Shown here piece after piece: positions 1 to 6,712 of a DNA stretch of 15,175 nucleotides. The notes below the pieces were generated by a model. The model ran no database searches and was not told the DNA's origin. It saw only the letters and a list, made by a program, of their open reading frames with translations. Within the stretch, counting starts at the first letter, position 1. Each line of letters opens with the position of its first letter. The translations under genes and the position numbers were made by a program. Source of the DNA: Rubrimonas sp036770645 (lineage in GTDB: Bacteria; Pseudomonadota; Alphaproteobacteria; Rhodobacterales; Rhodobacteraceae); NCBI GenBank assembly GCA_036770645.1, contig DAIPIU010000067.1, positions 1 to 15,175 on the forward strand, in the 5' to 3' direction.

Positions 1-10
1 GGGGCGCTTT

Positions 11-26
11 CCCGGGGCCGCCCGGG
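11..26. other. Short GC hairpin upstream of asd
   Basis: A perfect 6-bp inverted repeat CCCGGG / CCCGGG with a GCCG loop sits just before the asd ribosome binding site (GGAGG at 29-33). It could be the end of an upstream terminator or part of the asd leader. No T-tract follows, and short GC palindromes are common in DNA this GC-rich, so the call is weak. Confidence 0.25.
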
Positions 27-39
27 TCGGAGGCACGCC

Positions 40-1062
40 ATGGGCTATCGGATCGCCGTCGCGGGCGCCACGGGCAATGTGGGCCGCGAGATGCTGAACA
101 TCCTCGCCGAGCGCGAGTTCCCCGCCGACGAGGTGGTGGCGCTGGCCTCGCGCCGGTCGCGCGGGACCGAGGTCGGCTATGGCGACCGCACGCTGAAGGC
201 GCAGGACATCGACACCTTCGACTTCGCGGGCTTCGACATGGCGCTGTTCGCCATCGGATCGGGCCCGACGAAGGACTATGCGCCCAAGGCCGCGCGGGCG
301 GGCTGCGTGGTGATCGACAACTCCTCGCTCTACCGCTACGAGCCCGACATCCCGTTGATCGTGCCGGAGGTGAACCCCGACGCGATCCTGAAATACGAGA
401 ACCGCAACATCATCGCCAACCCCAACTGCTCGACCGCGCAGATGGTGGTGGCGCTGAAGCCCCTGCACGACCGGGCGCGGATCAAGCGGGTGGTCGTCAG
501 CACCTACCAGTCCGTCTCGGGCGCGGGCAGGGAGGGCATGGACGAGCTGTGGCGCCAGACCAAGGGCATCTTCGTGCCCGGGCAGGAGGTCGCGCCGGCC
601 AAGTTCAGCAAGCAGATCGCCTTCAACGTCATTCCCCACATCGACGTCTTCATGGAGGACGGCGCGACCAAGGAGGAATGGAAGATGGCGGTCGAGACCA
701 AGAAGATCCTCGACCCCGCCATCAAGGTGCACGCGACCTGCGTGCGGGTGCCGGTGTTCGTCGGCCATTCCGAGTCGATCAACATCGAGTTCGAGGAGCC
801 GCTGGAGGCCGACGAGGCGCGCGAGATCCTGCGCGAGGCGCCCGGTGTGCTGGTCGTCGACAAGCACGAGGCCGGCGGCTACGTCACGCCCGTCGAATGC
901 GTGGGCGACTACGCCACCTTCGTCAGCCGCATCCGCGTCGATCCCACGGTCGAGAACGGGCTGGCGCTGTGGTGCGTCAGCGACAACCTGCGCAAGGGCG
1001 CGGCGCTGAACGCGGTGCAGATCGCCGAGCTGCTGGGCCGGCGGGTGCTGAAGAAGGGATGA
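40..1062 (+). CDS. asd: Aspartate-semialdehyde dehydrogenase
   Basis: Catalyses NADPH-dependent reduction of aspartyl-4-phosphate to aspartate-4-semialdehyde, the branch point to lysine/diaminopimelate, threonine and methionine, in the cytosol. The 340-residue protein has the usual family length. Visible features are the N-terminal Rossmann loop GATGNVG (residues 9-15), the catalytic Cys130 in NPNCSTAQM, Gln157 in STYQSVSGAG, and Arg236 and the active-site His243 in RVPVFVGHSE. The ATG at 40 is preceded by GGAGG with a 6-nt spacer, and the Rossmann strand begins immediately after it, so the start is secure. The stop overlaps the ATG of the downstream amidase by 4 nt (ATGA), so the two are probably co-transcribed and translationally coupled. 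The upstream context lies outside the window. Confidence 0.97.
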   Translation: MGYRIAVAGATGNVGREMLNILAEREFPADEVVALASRRSRGTEVGYGDRTLKAQDIDTFDFAGFDMALFAIGSGPTKDYAPKAARAGCVVIDNSSLYRYEPDIPLIVPEVNPDAILKYENRNIIANPNCSTAQMVVALKPLHDRARIKRVVVSTYQSVSGAGREGMDELWRQTKGIFVPGQEVAPAKFSKQIAFNVIPHIDVFMEDGATKEEWKMAVETKKILDPAIKVHATCVRVPVFVGHSESINIEFEEPLEADEAREILREAPGVLVVDKHEAGGYVTPVECVGDYATFVSRIRVDPTVENGLALWCVSDNLRKGAALNAVQIAELLGRRVLKKG

Positions 1063-2465
1063 CCGCGCTCTGGTCCCTGTCGGCGGCGGCGATCGCGGGC
1101 GGGGTCCGGGCGGGGGATTTCTCGGCGCGCGAGGCGGTCGCGGCGGCGCTCGCGCGCATGGATGCGGCGAACCCCGCGATCAACGCGGTGGTGGAGCGGC
1201 GCGACGCTGCCGCGCTGGCCGAGGCGGAGGCGGTGGACGCGGCGCGGGCGGCGGGGCGCGACCCCGGGCCGCTGGCGGGCGTGCCGGTCACGGTCAAGGC
1301 CATCGTCGACGTGGCGGGCTGCGCCACCACCAACGGGCTGACCATCCTGAAGGACAACATCGCCGGGCAGGACGCGCCGGCGGTGGCGAACCTGCGCCGG
1401 GCGGGGGCGGTGGTGGTGGGGATCACGGCGACGCCGGCCTTCTCGCTGCGCTGGTTCACGCGCAGCCGGCTTTACGGCGCGACGCTGAACCCGCGCGCGC
1501 CGGGGCTGACGCCCGGCGGGTCCTCCGGCGGCGCGGCGGCGGCGCTGGCGGCCGGGATCGGCGCGCTGGCGGTGGGCACCGACATCGGCGGCTCGGTGCG
1601 CTATCCCGCCTTCGCCTGCGGGGTGCACGGGCTGCGCCCGTCGCCGGGGCGGGTGCCCGCCCACAACGCCTCGCTGCCCGAGCGGCATCTGGGCGCGCAG
1701 CTGATGGCGGTGACCGGGCCGCTGGCGCGCGAGGTCGGCGACCTGCGGCTGGCGCTCGCGGCGATGAGCGCGCCCGACCCGCGCGACCCCTGGCAGGCGC
1801 CGGTGCCGCTGGAGGGGCCGGAGGCGCCGCGCCGCGCGGCGCTGTGCGTCGCGCCCGAGGGCATGGCGGTGGACGGGGCCGTGGCGCTGGGCCTGCGAGC
1901 GGCGGCCGAGGCGCTGGCCGACGCCGGGTGGCGCGTGGTCGAGACCGCGTGCCCGCCGCTGCGTGAGCCGGCGCGGCTGCAGGCCCTGCTGTGGCTGGCC
2001 GAACTGCGCCACGCAGGGGCGGAGGCGGCGCGGCGCGAGGCCGACCCGGACGCCGATTTCGTGTTCGCGCAGCTGTCCGCGCTGCTGCCGACGCCCGATC
2101 TCGGCGCGTATCTCGACGCCTTGCAGGCGCGCAACCGGCTGTGCCGGGACTGGCGGCTGTTTCTGCGCGACCATCCCGTGCTGCTGTGCCCGGTCTCGGC
2201 CGAGCCGCCCTTCGCGGACCACCGCGACGTGCAGTCCCCGGAGGATTTCCTGGCGGTGGCGGAGGCGCAGGTCACGCAGACCGCGATGCCCTTCCTCGGC
2301 CTGCCGGCGCTGGCGCTGACGACCGGGGCGCTGGGCGGGGGGCTGGGCGGCGTGCAGATCGTGGCGGACCGCCACCGCGAGGATGTCGCCCTTGCCGCCG
2401 CCGAGGCCATAGCGGCGCGCATGCCCGCCGTCCTGCCCTGCGATCCGGCAGGCGCGGCCGCCTGA
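1059..2465 (+). CDS. Amidase-signature family hydrolase
   Basis: A 468-residue amidase-signature (AS) enzyme that hydrolyses a C-N amide bond; the substrate cannot be told. The Ser-cisSer-Lys triad is intact: Lys80 in VPVTVKAIVD, cis-Ser155 in GGSSGG (residues 153-158) and nucleophile Ser179 in GTDIGGSVR, with the 24-residue Ser-Ser spacing typical of the family. The chosen ATG overlaps the asd stop (ATGA). The open frame extends further upstream, but that part runs through asd and is not coding. It resembles generic AtzE/indoleacetamide-hydrolase-like amidases more than GatA: there are no gatC or gatB neighbours, so a role in tRNA-dependent amidotransfer is unlikely. The family assignment is firm and the specific role is open. 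Its stop lies 10 nt from the stop of the convergent GNAT gene. Confidence 0.9.
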   Translation: MTALWSLSAAAIAGGVRAGDFSAREAVAAALARMDAANPAINAVVERRDAAALAEAEAVDAARAAGRDPGPLAGVPVTVKAIVDVAGCATTNGLTILKDNIAGQDAPAVANLRRAGAVVVGITATPAFSLRWFTRSRLYGATLNPRAPGLTPGGSSGGAAAALAAGIGALAVGTDIGGSVRYPAFACGVHGLRPSPGRVPAHNASLPERHLGAQLMAVTGPLAREVGDLRLALAAMSAPDPRDPWQAPVPLEGPEAPRRAALCVAPEGMAVDGAVALGLRAAAEALADAGWRVVETACPPLREPARLQALLWLAELRHAGAEAARREADPDADFVFAQLSALLPTPDLGAYLDALQARNRLCRDWRLFLRDHPVLLCPVSAEPPFADHRDVQSPEDFLAVAEAQVTQTAMPFLGLPALALTTGALGGGLGGVQIVADRHREDVALAAAEAIAARMPAVLPCDPAGAAA

Positions 2466-2475
2466 GCGGCGCGCG

Positions 2476-3018
2476 TCAGCCGGCCGGCGGCGGCGGCGCG
2501 TCCGGGCGTGCGGGATCGGCCCCGTCCCAGCGGCGCACCATCCCCGAGACGCCGTCGAAGGCGCCGGGCGCCAGCGCCTTGGCGAGGAAGCGCGCGGGGT
2601 TGGTGGGCGGGGGGAAGTCCATCCCGGCGGCCTGCGCGCGGGTGAAGCCGAAGCGGCGGTAATAGGGTTCGTCGCCCACCAGCAGCACCCGCGTCCAGGC
2701 GCGCTCCCGCGCGCGGTCGAGCGATTCGGCCATCAGCGCGGCCCCGAGGCCTTCGCCCTGGCGGATCGGGTGCACCGCGACCGGCCCGAGCAGCAGCGCG
2801 GCATGCCCGGCCGCGCCGATGCGCACCGGCCAGTAGCGGATGCAGCCCACCAGCGTGTCGAAATCGTCGCGCGCGATGCGGCACAGGCCCGCGGCCATCG
2901 GCACCCCCTCGCGCAGGCGGTAGGAGGACAGTGCCGTGCGGCCCGGCGCGAAGGCGAGGTCGAGCAGGGACTCGACCTCCGGCCCGTCCGTCCCGCGTTC
3001 CGGCAGCAGCCTGACCAT
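2476..3018 (-). CDS. GNAT family N-acetyltransferase (YhbS/COG3153-like)
   Basis: Predicted acetyl-CoA-dependent N-acetyltransferase of 180 residues; the acceptor is unknown. The acetyl-CoA-binding motif A is visible as GPVAVHP followed by R86-Q-G-E-G-L-G92, and a later DEPYYRRFGF segment matches the YhbS-type subgroup (COG3153). The start is placed at the ATG whose complement is 3016-3018, because the fold begins right after it (MVRLLPER). The frame stays open to 3093, but the extra 25 residues are Arg/Gly/Ala-rich and unlike the family. The C-terminus ends in a Pro/Ala-rich tail. The gene stands alone, converging on the amidase and diverging from the flavoprotein across 92 nt, so it is probably its own transcription unit. 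Confidence 0.85.
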   Translation of the reverse strand: MVRLLPERGTDGPEVESLLDLAFAPGRTALSSYRLREGVPMAAGLCRIARDDFDTLVGCIRYWPVRIGAAGHAALLLGPVAVHPIRQGEGLGAALMAESLDRARERAWTRVLLVGDEPYYRRFGFTRAQAAGMDFPPPTNPARFLAKALAPGAFDGVSGMVRRWDGADPARPDAPPPPAG

Positions 3019-3110
3019 GCCTGCAGTCCCGCGCCGCCCGCGGCCTATCGCCCGTGTCGCGGGGCGGCTAGCATGGCGGGGTCCGGTCCACAAGCGCAGG
3101 GAGAGCGTCC

Positions 3111-3716
3111 GTGTTCCAACGCCCCGGGCAGGGCCCGAACGCCCTGTCGCCCCTGACGCTGAACGCCGTGGTGGCCCCGCGCCCGATCGGCTGGATCGCG
3201 ACGCGGGGGGCGGACGGGCGCGACAACCTTGCCCCCTATTCCTTCTTCAACGCCGTCGCCTACGACCCGCCGCAGGTGATGTTCGCCTCGACCTCGGCCA
3301 AGCCCGACCGCGGCGACACGAAGGACAGCATCGCCAACATCCGCGAGACGGGCGTGTTCTGCGTCAACATCGTCAGCTGGGAACTGCGCGAGGCGATGAA
3401 CCTGTCCTCGGGGGCCTGGCCGCGCGAGACGGACGAATTCGCGCTGGCCGGCCTCGAGCGCGCCGAATGCGAGACCATCCCCTGCAGCCGGGTGGCGGCG
3501 GCGCCGGCGGCGCTGGAATGCCGGCTGGTGCGGCTGCTGACCCTGCCGGGCGCGGCCAATGTCGCGGCCTTCGGCGAGGTGACGGGGATCCACCTGCGCG
3601 ACGAGCTGATGCGCGACGGGCGCTTCGACACGATGGCGGCCGATCTGGTGGGCCGGCTGGGCGGGCGGCTGTATGTGCGGCTGACCGAGGCCTTCGCCAT
3701 GGACCGGCCGAACTGA
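3111..3716 (+). CDS. Flavin reductase-like FMN-binding protein (PF01613, DIM6/NTAB type)
   Basis: A 201-residue protein of the flavin-reductase-like split-barrel family, whose members bind FMN and act as NAD(P)H:flavin oxidoreductases or as stand-alone flavoproteins. The signature segments are APRPIGWIAT (residues 22-31) and the following LAPYSFFNAVAYDPPQV, both characteristic of the FMN-binding domain; a GVFCVNIVSWEL segment follows. Translation starts at GTG 3111, preceded by AGGGAG at about 3098-3103. There is no other good start, since the conserved domain begins close to the N-terminus. It is divergent from the GNAT gene and convergent with the small exported protein. No partner monooxygenase is nearby, so the substrate is unknown. 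Confidence 0.85.
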   Translation: MFQRPGQGPNALSPLTLNAVVAPRPIGWIATRGADGRDNLAPYSFFNAVAYDPPQVMFASTSAKPDRGDTKDSIANIRETGVFCVNIVSWELREAMNLSSGAWPRETDEFALAGLERAECETIPCSRVAAAPAALECRLVRLLTLPGAANVAAFGEVTGIHLRDELMRDGRFDTMAADLVGRLGGRLYVRLTEAFAMDRPN

Positions 3717-3731
3717 GGCCGCGCGCTCAGT
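3712..3731. terminator. Possible bidirectional terminator hairpin between convergent genes
   Basis: A perfect 6-bp inverted repeat ACTGAG (3712-3717) / CTCAGT (3726-3731) with an 8-nt GC loop spans the only space between two convergent genes. The TGA of the flavoprotein and the TCA (stop on the minus strand) of the exported protein lie opposite each other in the stem. There is no T-tract on either side, so intrinsic termination is not assured. Confidence 0.3.
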
Positions 3732-4134
3732 CGCAACGGGCGTTCAGCCCGGTCCCCGTCGCGACCGCGGTGATCAGGCCCTCGGCGTGATACGGCCCTT
3801 GGCCGTCGCTCCAGTTCATGCCGGTCTCGCCCACGAAATCGACGGACATGCTCAGCGTGACGGCGTAGCCGACGACGGCGTTGTATCCTGCGGCCTCGGC
3901 TTCCGCGCGGATGTCCTCGGACAGCAGCCCGGCCATGCGCCCGCCCATCTCGGCCGGCCCGAAGCCGGTCGTCCGAAGCCGCTCGTAGCCCCAGCGGCTG
4001 GTCGAGACGAGGCCCGCGCCCTCGATGCGGCAGCTCCGGCCGGGGATCTCGGGGACGGTGAAGATGCCGATCCAGTCCTCCGCGGCGAGCGCCGGGGCGG
4101 CGGACAGCGTCAATGCGCAGGCGAGGCGCTTCAT
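3727..4134 (-). CDS. Small exported protein, YbjQ/UPF0145-like
   Basis: A 135-residue protein with an N-terminal signal peptide: KR at residues 2-3, a hydrophobic stretch LACALTLSAAPALA, and a likely cleavage after Ala17 (ALA|AED). It is therefore predicted to be periplasmic. The mature part resembles the YbjQ/UPF0145 (heavy-metal-binding-like) fold: an early IPGRSCRIEGAGLVS strand, a GGRMAGLLSEDIRAEAEAAGYNAVVGY segment matching the family's helix plus NAVVG strand, and a final GLITAVATGTGLNA strand. Cys35 and the penultimate Cys134 could form a disulfide. YbjQ proteins are normally cytosolic, so an exported form is somewhat unusual. The family assignment was made by eye. The gene diverges from mtnP across 99 nt. 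Confidence 0.6.
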   Translation of the reverse strand: MKRLACALTLSAAPALAAEDWIGIFTVPEIPGRSCRIEGAGLVSTSRWGYERLRTTGFGPAEMGGRMAGLLSEDIRAEAEAAGYNAVVGYAVTLSMSVDFVGETGMNWSDGQGPYHAEGLITAVATGTGLNARCD

Positions 4135-4233
4135 GCGTGGTCTTTCCTTCCATGGCGATGGCGGGCTTTAGTGGCGGCGGGCGCGGGCGCACGGCGACGC
4201 GCGGCCCCGGCGGCAGCGACAATGGGCGGAACC

Positions 4234-5112
4234 ATGACCGAGGCAATGATCGGCGTCATCGGCGGCAGCGGCGTCTACGCCATCGAGGGGCTGGAGGGCG
4301 CGGAGTGGCGCGCCGTCGAGACGCCCTGGGGCGCGCCGTCGGATGCGATCCTGTGCGGGCGGCTGGGCGGCGTGCCGGTCGCCTTCCTGCCGCGGCACGG
4401 GCGCGGGCACGTCCAGTCGCCGAGTTCCATCAACTATCGCGCCAACATCGACGCGCTGAAGCGGCTGGGGGTCACGGACGTGATCTCGGTCTCGGCCGTC
4501 GGGTCGTTCCGCGAGGAGATGGCGCCGGGCGATTTCGTCATCGTCGACCAGTTCATCGACCGCACGGCGGCGCGCGAGAAATCCTTCTTCGGCCCCGGCT
4601 GCGTCGCGCATGTCGCGCTGGGCCATCCGGTCTGCCCGCGGCTGGGCGATGCGCTGGAGGCCGCCGCCATCGCCGCGGGCGTGACCACCCATCGCGGGGG
4701 CACCTATCTGGTGATGGAGGGGCCGCAGTTCAGCACGCTGGCCGAAAGCCGCCTCTACCGCGAGGTCTGGGGCTGCCATGTCGTCGGCATGACCAACATG
4801 CCGGAGGCCAAGCTCGCCCGCGAGGCCGAGCTCTGCTATGCCACCGTCGCCATGGTGACCGACTACGACTGCTGGCATCCCGACCACGACCATGTCGACG
4901 TGGCGGCGGTGATCAAGGTGCTGACCGGCAACGCCGAGAAGGCCCGCGCCATGCTGCGCGGCGCGATTCCGGCGCTGGGGGGCGACCGCGCGCCATGCCC
5001 CGCGGGCTGCGACCGCGCGCTGGAGCACGCGCTGATCACGGCGCCGGAGGCGCGCGACCCGGCGGCTCTGGCGCGGCTCGACGCCGTGGCGGGGCGGGTG
5101 CTGGCGCGCTGA
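4234..5112 (+). CDS. mtnP: S-methyl-5'-thioadenosine phosphorylase
   Basis: Phosphorolyses methylthioadenosine, a by-product of polyamine and acyl-homoserine-lactone synthesis, to adenine and 5-methylthioribose-1-phosphate. The product is 292 residues. Visible motifs are the phosphate loop GGSGVY (residues 10-15), RHGRGH (54-59), SINYRANIDAL, the substrate segment VGMTNMPEA (Met186, Thr187, Asn188) and TDYDCW with Asp210 and Asp212. This pair of aspartates marks a preference for 6-aminopurines (MTAP) over guanosine/inosine (PNP). The ATG at 4234 is chosen because GGCGGA lies just upstream; ATG 4222 (four residues longer) and ATG 4246 are in-frame alternatives. The later MTR-1-P recycling genes (mtnA onward) are not in the window. 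It converges on metF, with 24 nt between the two stops. Confidence 0.93.
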   Translation: MTEAMIGVIGGSGVYAIEGLEGAEWRAVETPWGAPSDAILCGRLGGVPVAFLPRHGRGHVQSPSSINYRANIDALKRLGVTDVISVSAVGSFREEMAPGDFVIVDQFIDRTAAREKSFFGPGCVAHVALGHPVCPRLGDALEAAAIAAGVTTHRGGTYLVMEGPQFSTLAESRLYREVWGCHVVGMTNMPEAKLAREAELCYATVAMVTDYDCWHPDHDHVDVAAVIKVLTGNAEKARAMLRGAIPALGGDRAPCPAGCDRALEHALITAPEARDPAALARLDAVAGRVLAR

Positions 5113-5123
5113 GCCGCCGGCCG

Positions 5124-5149
5124 CGGCGGGGCGGCCTCAGGCCCCGCCG
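5124..5149. terminator. Candidate bidirectional terminator between mtnP and metF
   Basis: A perfect 9-bp GC stem, CGGCGGGGC (5124-5132) with GCCCCGCCG (5141-5149), encloses an 8-nt loop that contains the metF stop codon (5137-5139, minus). It fills the gap between two convergent genes and could end both transcripts. It has no U-tract, so it may work with Rho or only as a 3'-end stabiliser. Confidence 0.4.
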
Positions 5150-6188
5150 ACCGCGGAGATGCGCGACGGGCCGGGTTCGATGCCCAGCGCGCGGCAGACC
5201 TGCAGCGGNNNNNNNNNNNNNNNNNNNNNNNNNNNNNNNNNNNNNNNNNNNNNNNNNNNNNNNNNNNNNNNNNNNNNNNNNNNNNNNNNNNNNNNNNNNN
5301 NNNNNNNNCGGAGATGCGCGACGGGCCGGGTTCGATGCCCAGCGCGCGGCAGACCTGCAGCGGGAGGTCGGGGTTGTTGAGTGTGTAGAGGTGGATGTGC
5401 CCGACGCCCTCGGCGATCAGCTCCTGGCACTGCTCGGCGGCGATGGAGACGGACAGCAGCGTGGCGGCCTCGCCCTCGCCGGCGTTCTGATAGGCGCGGT
5501 CCATCCAGCCGGGGACGGCGGTGCCGCAGCTTTCCGCGAAGCGCTTCATCTTGGCGAAGTTCTCGATGGGCAGGATGCCGGGCACCAGCGGCGCGGTGAC
5601 GCCCGCCTTCGCGCAGGCGTCGCGGAAGCGCAGGAAATGCGCGTTGTCGAAGAAGAACTGGGTGATGGCGTCGGTGGCGCCCGCGTCGATCTTGCGCTTG
5701 AGCACGTCGATGTCGGCGGCGGGCGAGACCGCCTCGGGGTGGGTCTCGGGATAGGCGGAGACGCTGATGCGCCAGCCGCCCTCGCGGCCCAGCGCCTCGA
5801 CCAGTTCCAGCGCCGAGGCGAAGCCGTCCGGGTGCGGGATGAAGCGCCCCTCGCCCTTGGGCGGGTCGCCGCGCAGCGCCACGATGCGCGTGCAGCCGAG
5901 GCGGCGATAGGCGCGCGCGACCTCGAGCGTCTCCTCCCGCGTGGCGCCGACGCAGGTCAGGTGCCCCGCAACATCGAGCCGGGCGCGTTCGCGGATCGCC
6001 TGGATGGCGGCCAGCGTGCGCTCGCGCGTGGTGCCGCCGGCCCCGTAGGTGACCGAGACGTAGGACGGGCCCAGCGGCGCGAGGCGCTCGACCGAGGTCC
6101 AGAGGTTCAGCGCCGCGGCCGGCGTCTTGGGCGGGAAGAACTCGAACGAGATGGTCGGCGCCTTGCGGCCCGTATCGACAGTGGTCAT
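5137..6188 (-). CDS. metF: 5,10-methylenetetrahydrofolate reductase (interrupted by an assembly gap)
   Basis: FAD-dependent reduction of methylene-THF to 5-methyl-THF, the methyl donor for methionine synthase. The N-terminus carries SFEFFPPK, with Glu16 matching the general acid (Glu28 of E. coli MetF). It is followed by YVSVTYGAGGTT, HLTCVGA, IVALRGDPPKG, SVSAYPETHPEA, TQFFFD and PGILPI, the canonical order. A run of 100 N (5209-5308) breaks the frame near the C-terminus, but the 55 bases before and after it are identical. Collapsing them removes 155 nt and restores one frame of 298 residues ending PGPSRISAVGGA, a normal MetF length. The start at 6188 is supported by a promoter-like -10 at 6237-6242; the next upstream in-frame ATG would overlap that element. 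Convergent with mtnP and divergent from the region-4 operon. Confidence 0.93.
5209..5308. other. Assembly gap (100 N) flanked by identical 55-bp ends
   Basis: Exactly 100 N, the usual placeholder for a gap of unknown size. Bases 5154-5208 and 5309-5363 are identical, so the two contig ends overlap and the real gap is most likely absent (about minus 55). Confidence 0.95.
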
Positions 6189-6204
6189 GCGCGCCCCGGT
6201 CGGC

Positions 6205-6221
6205 GGGGGCGGCCCGCCCCC
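6205..6221 (-). promoter_or_regulatory. GC hairpin in the metF leader
   Basis: GGGGGC (6205-6210) and GCCCCC (6216-6221) form a perfect 6-bp stem with a 5-nt loop, between the putative metF promoter and its start codon at 6188. It would lie in the roughly 40-nt 5' leader and could affect translation or processing. No riboswitch family is recognisable, and chance is a real possibility in such GC-rich DNA. Confidence 0.25.
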
Positions 6222-6236
6222 CTTGTTGCAGCGCAT

Positions 6237-6265
6237 GGCATAGGACGCTCGGGCCGAGGGTTCAA
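6237..6265 (-). promoter_or_regulatory. Putative sigma-70 promoter for metF
   Basis: On the minus strand, TTGAAC (6260-6265) and TATGCC (6237-6242) are separated by exactly 17 nt. They match the housekeeping -35 in TTGA and the -10 in TAT. The element lies in one of the few less GC-rich patches between metF and the divergent operon, and predicts transcription starting near 6230 with a leader of about 40 nt before the metF ATG. Confidence 0.45.
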
Positions 6266-6403
6266 TTCCAATCCTGGTCGCGGCGCCGGCGGGCGGGCGC
6301 GTTCGCTGCGGCTGTCGCTTATCCGCCCTGCGGCGTCGCGGGCGCGCGGCGGGGGCGGCGCGCGCGGCCCTAGACAGGGGGGGCACGCAACGAGAGGCCG
6401 GCC

Positions 6404-6709
6404 ATGCCCCAGCTCACCATCGTCTACTGGCGGGACATCCCGGCGCAGGTGATCGTGCGCGAGGGGCGGCGCGCGGCGAAGCGGCAGCTTCCCGAACGCT
6501 TCGAGCAGGCCATCGACCGCTGCGCGATGGCGGTGGGCGCGCGCGACAGCGACGCCTACCTGGCCGAGTGGCGGCGTTCGGCCCCTGTCGACGTGCTGGG
6601 CGAGGCCGAGACGGCGGCGCAGGCCGAGGCCGAGCGCCTGGACGCGCTGCACGACGCTGCGGCGCTGCGGGCGCTGATCGCCAATGGCGGCTGGGCGGAG
6701 AGGGGCTGA
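6404..6709 (+). CDS. PF13769 'virulence factor' family small protein
   Basis: A 101-residue cytosolic protein with no signal peptide or membrane segment. It begins PQLTIVYWRDIPAQVIV, followed by RRAAKRQLPERFEQAIDRCAM and DAYLAEWRR, the conserved core of the small family carrying the database name 'virulence factor' (PF13769) in Rhodobacterales. I recognise the family from memory; its biochemical function is not known to me, and the name should not be taken literally. The C-terminal third is Ala/Glu-rich and probably helical. The start is supported by GAGAGG at 6392-6397. It is the first gene of a five-gene operon and stops 3 nt before the MTHFR paralog, a pairing suggesting an accessory subunit or regulator of that enzyme (inference). 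Confidence 0.75.
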   Translation: MPQLTIVYWRDIPAQVIVREGRRAAKRQLPERFEQAIDRCAMAVGARDSDAYLAEWRRSAPVDVLGEAETAAQAEAERLDALHDAAALRALIANGGWAERG

Positions 6710-6712
6710 AGC

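Noticed and set aside
2457..2470. GCCGC-CTGA-GCGGC hairpin at the amidase stop as a terminator.
   Set aside because: Only 5 bp with no T-tract, and similar short stems occur throughout the window.
5154..5363. 55-bp direct repeat as a target-site duplication or mobile element border.
   Set aside because: The copies flank exactly 100 N and one copy merged with the other restores metF, so an assembly overlap is the simpler explanation.
6259..6271. GGTTCAATTCC resembles the T-loop of a tRNA.
   Set aside because: The flanking bases cannot form the T-stem, and no acceptor, D or anticodon arm is found around it; it is better explained as part of the metF -35 region.
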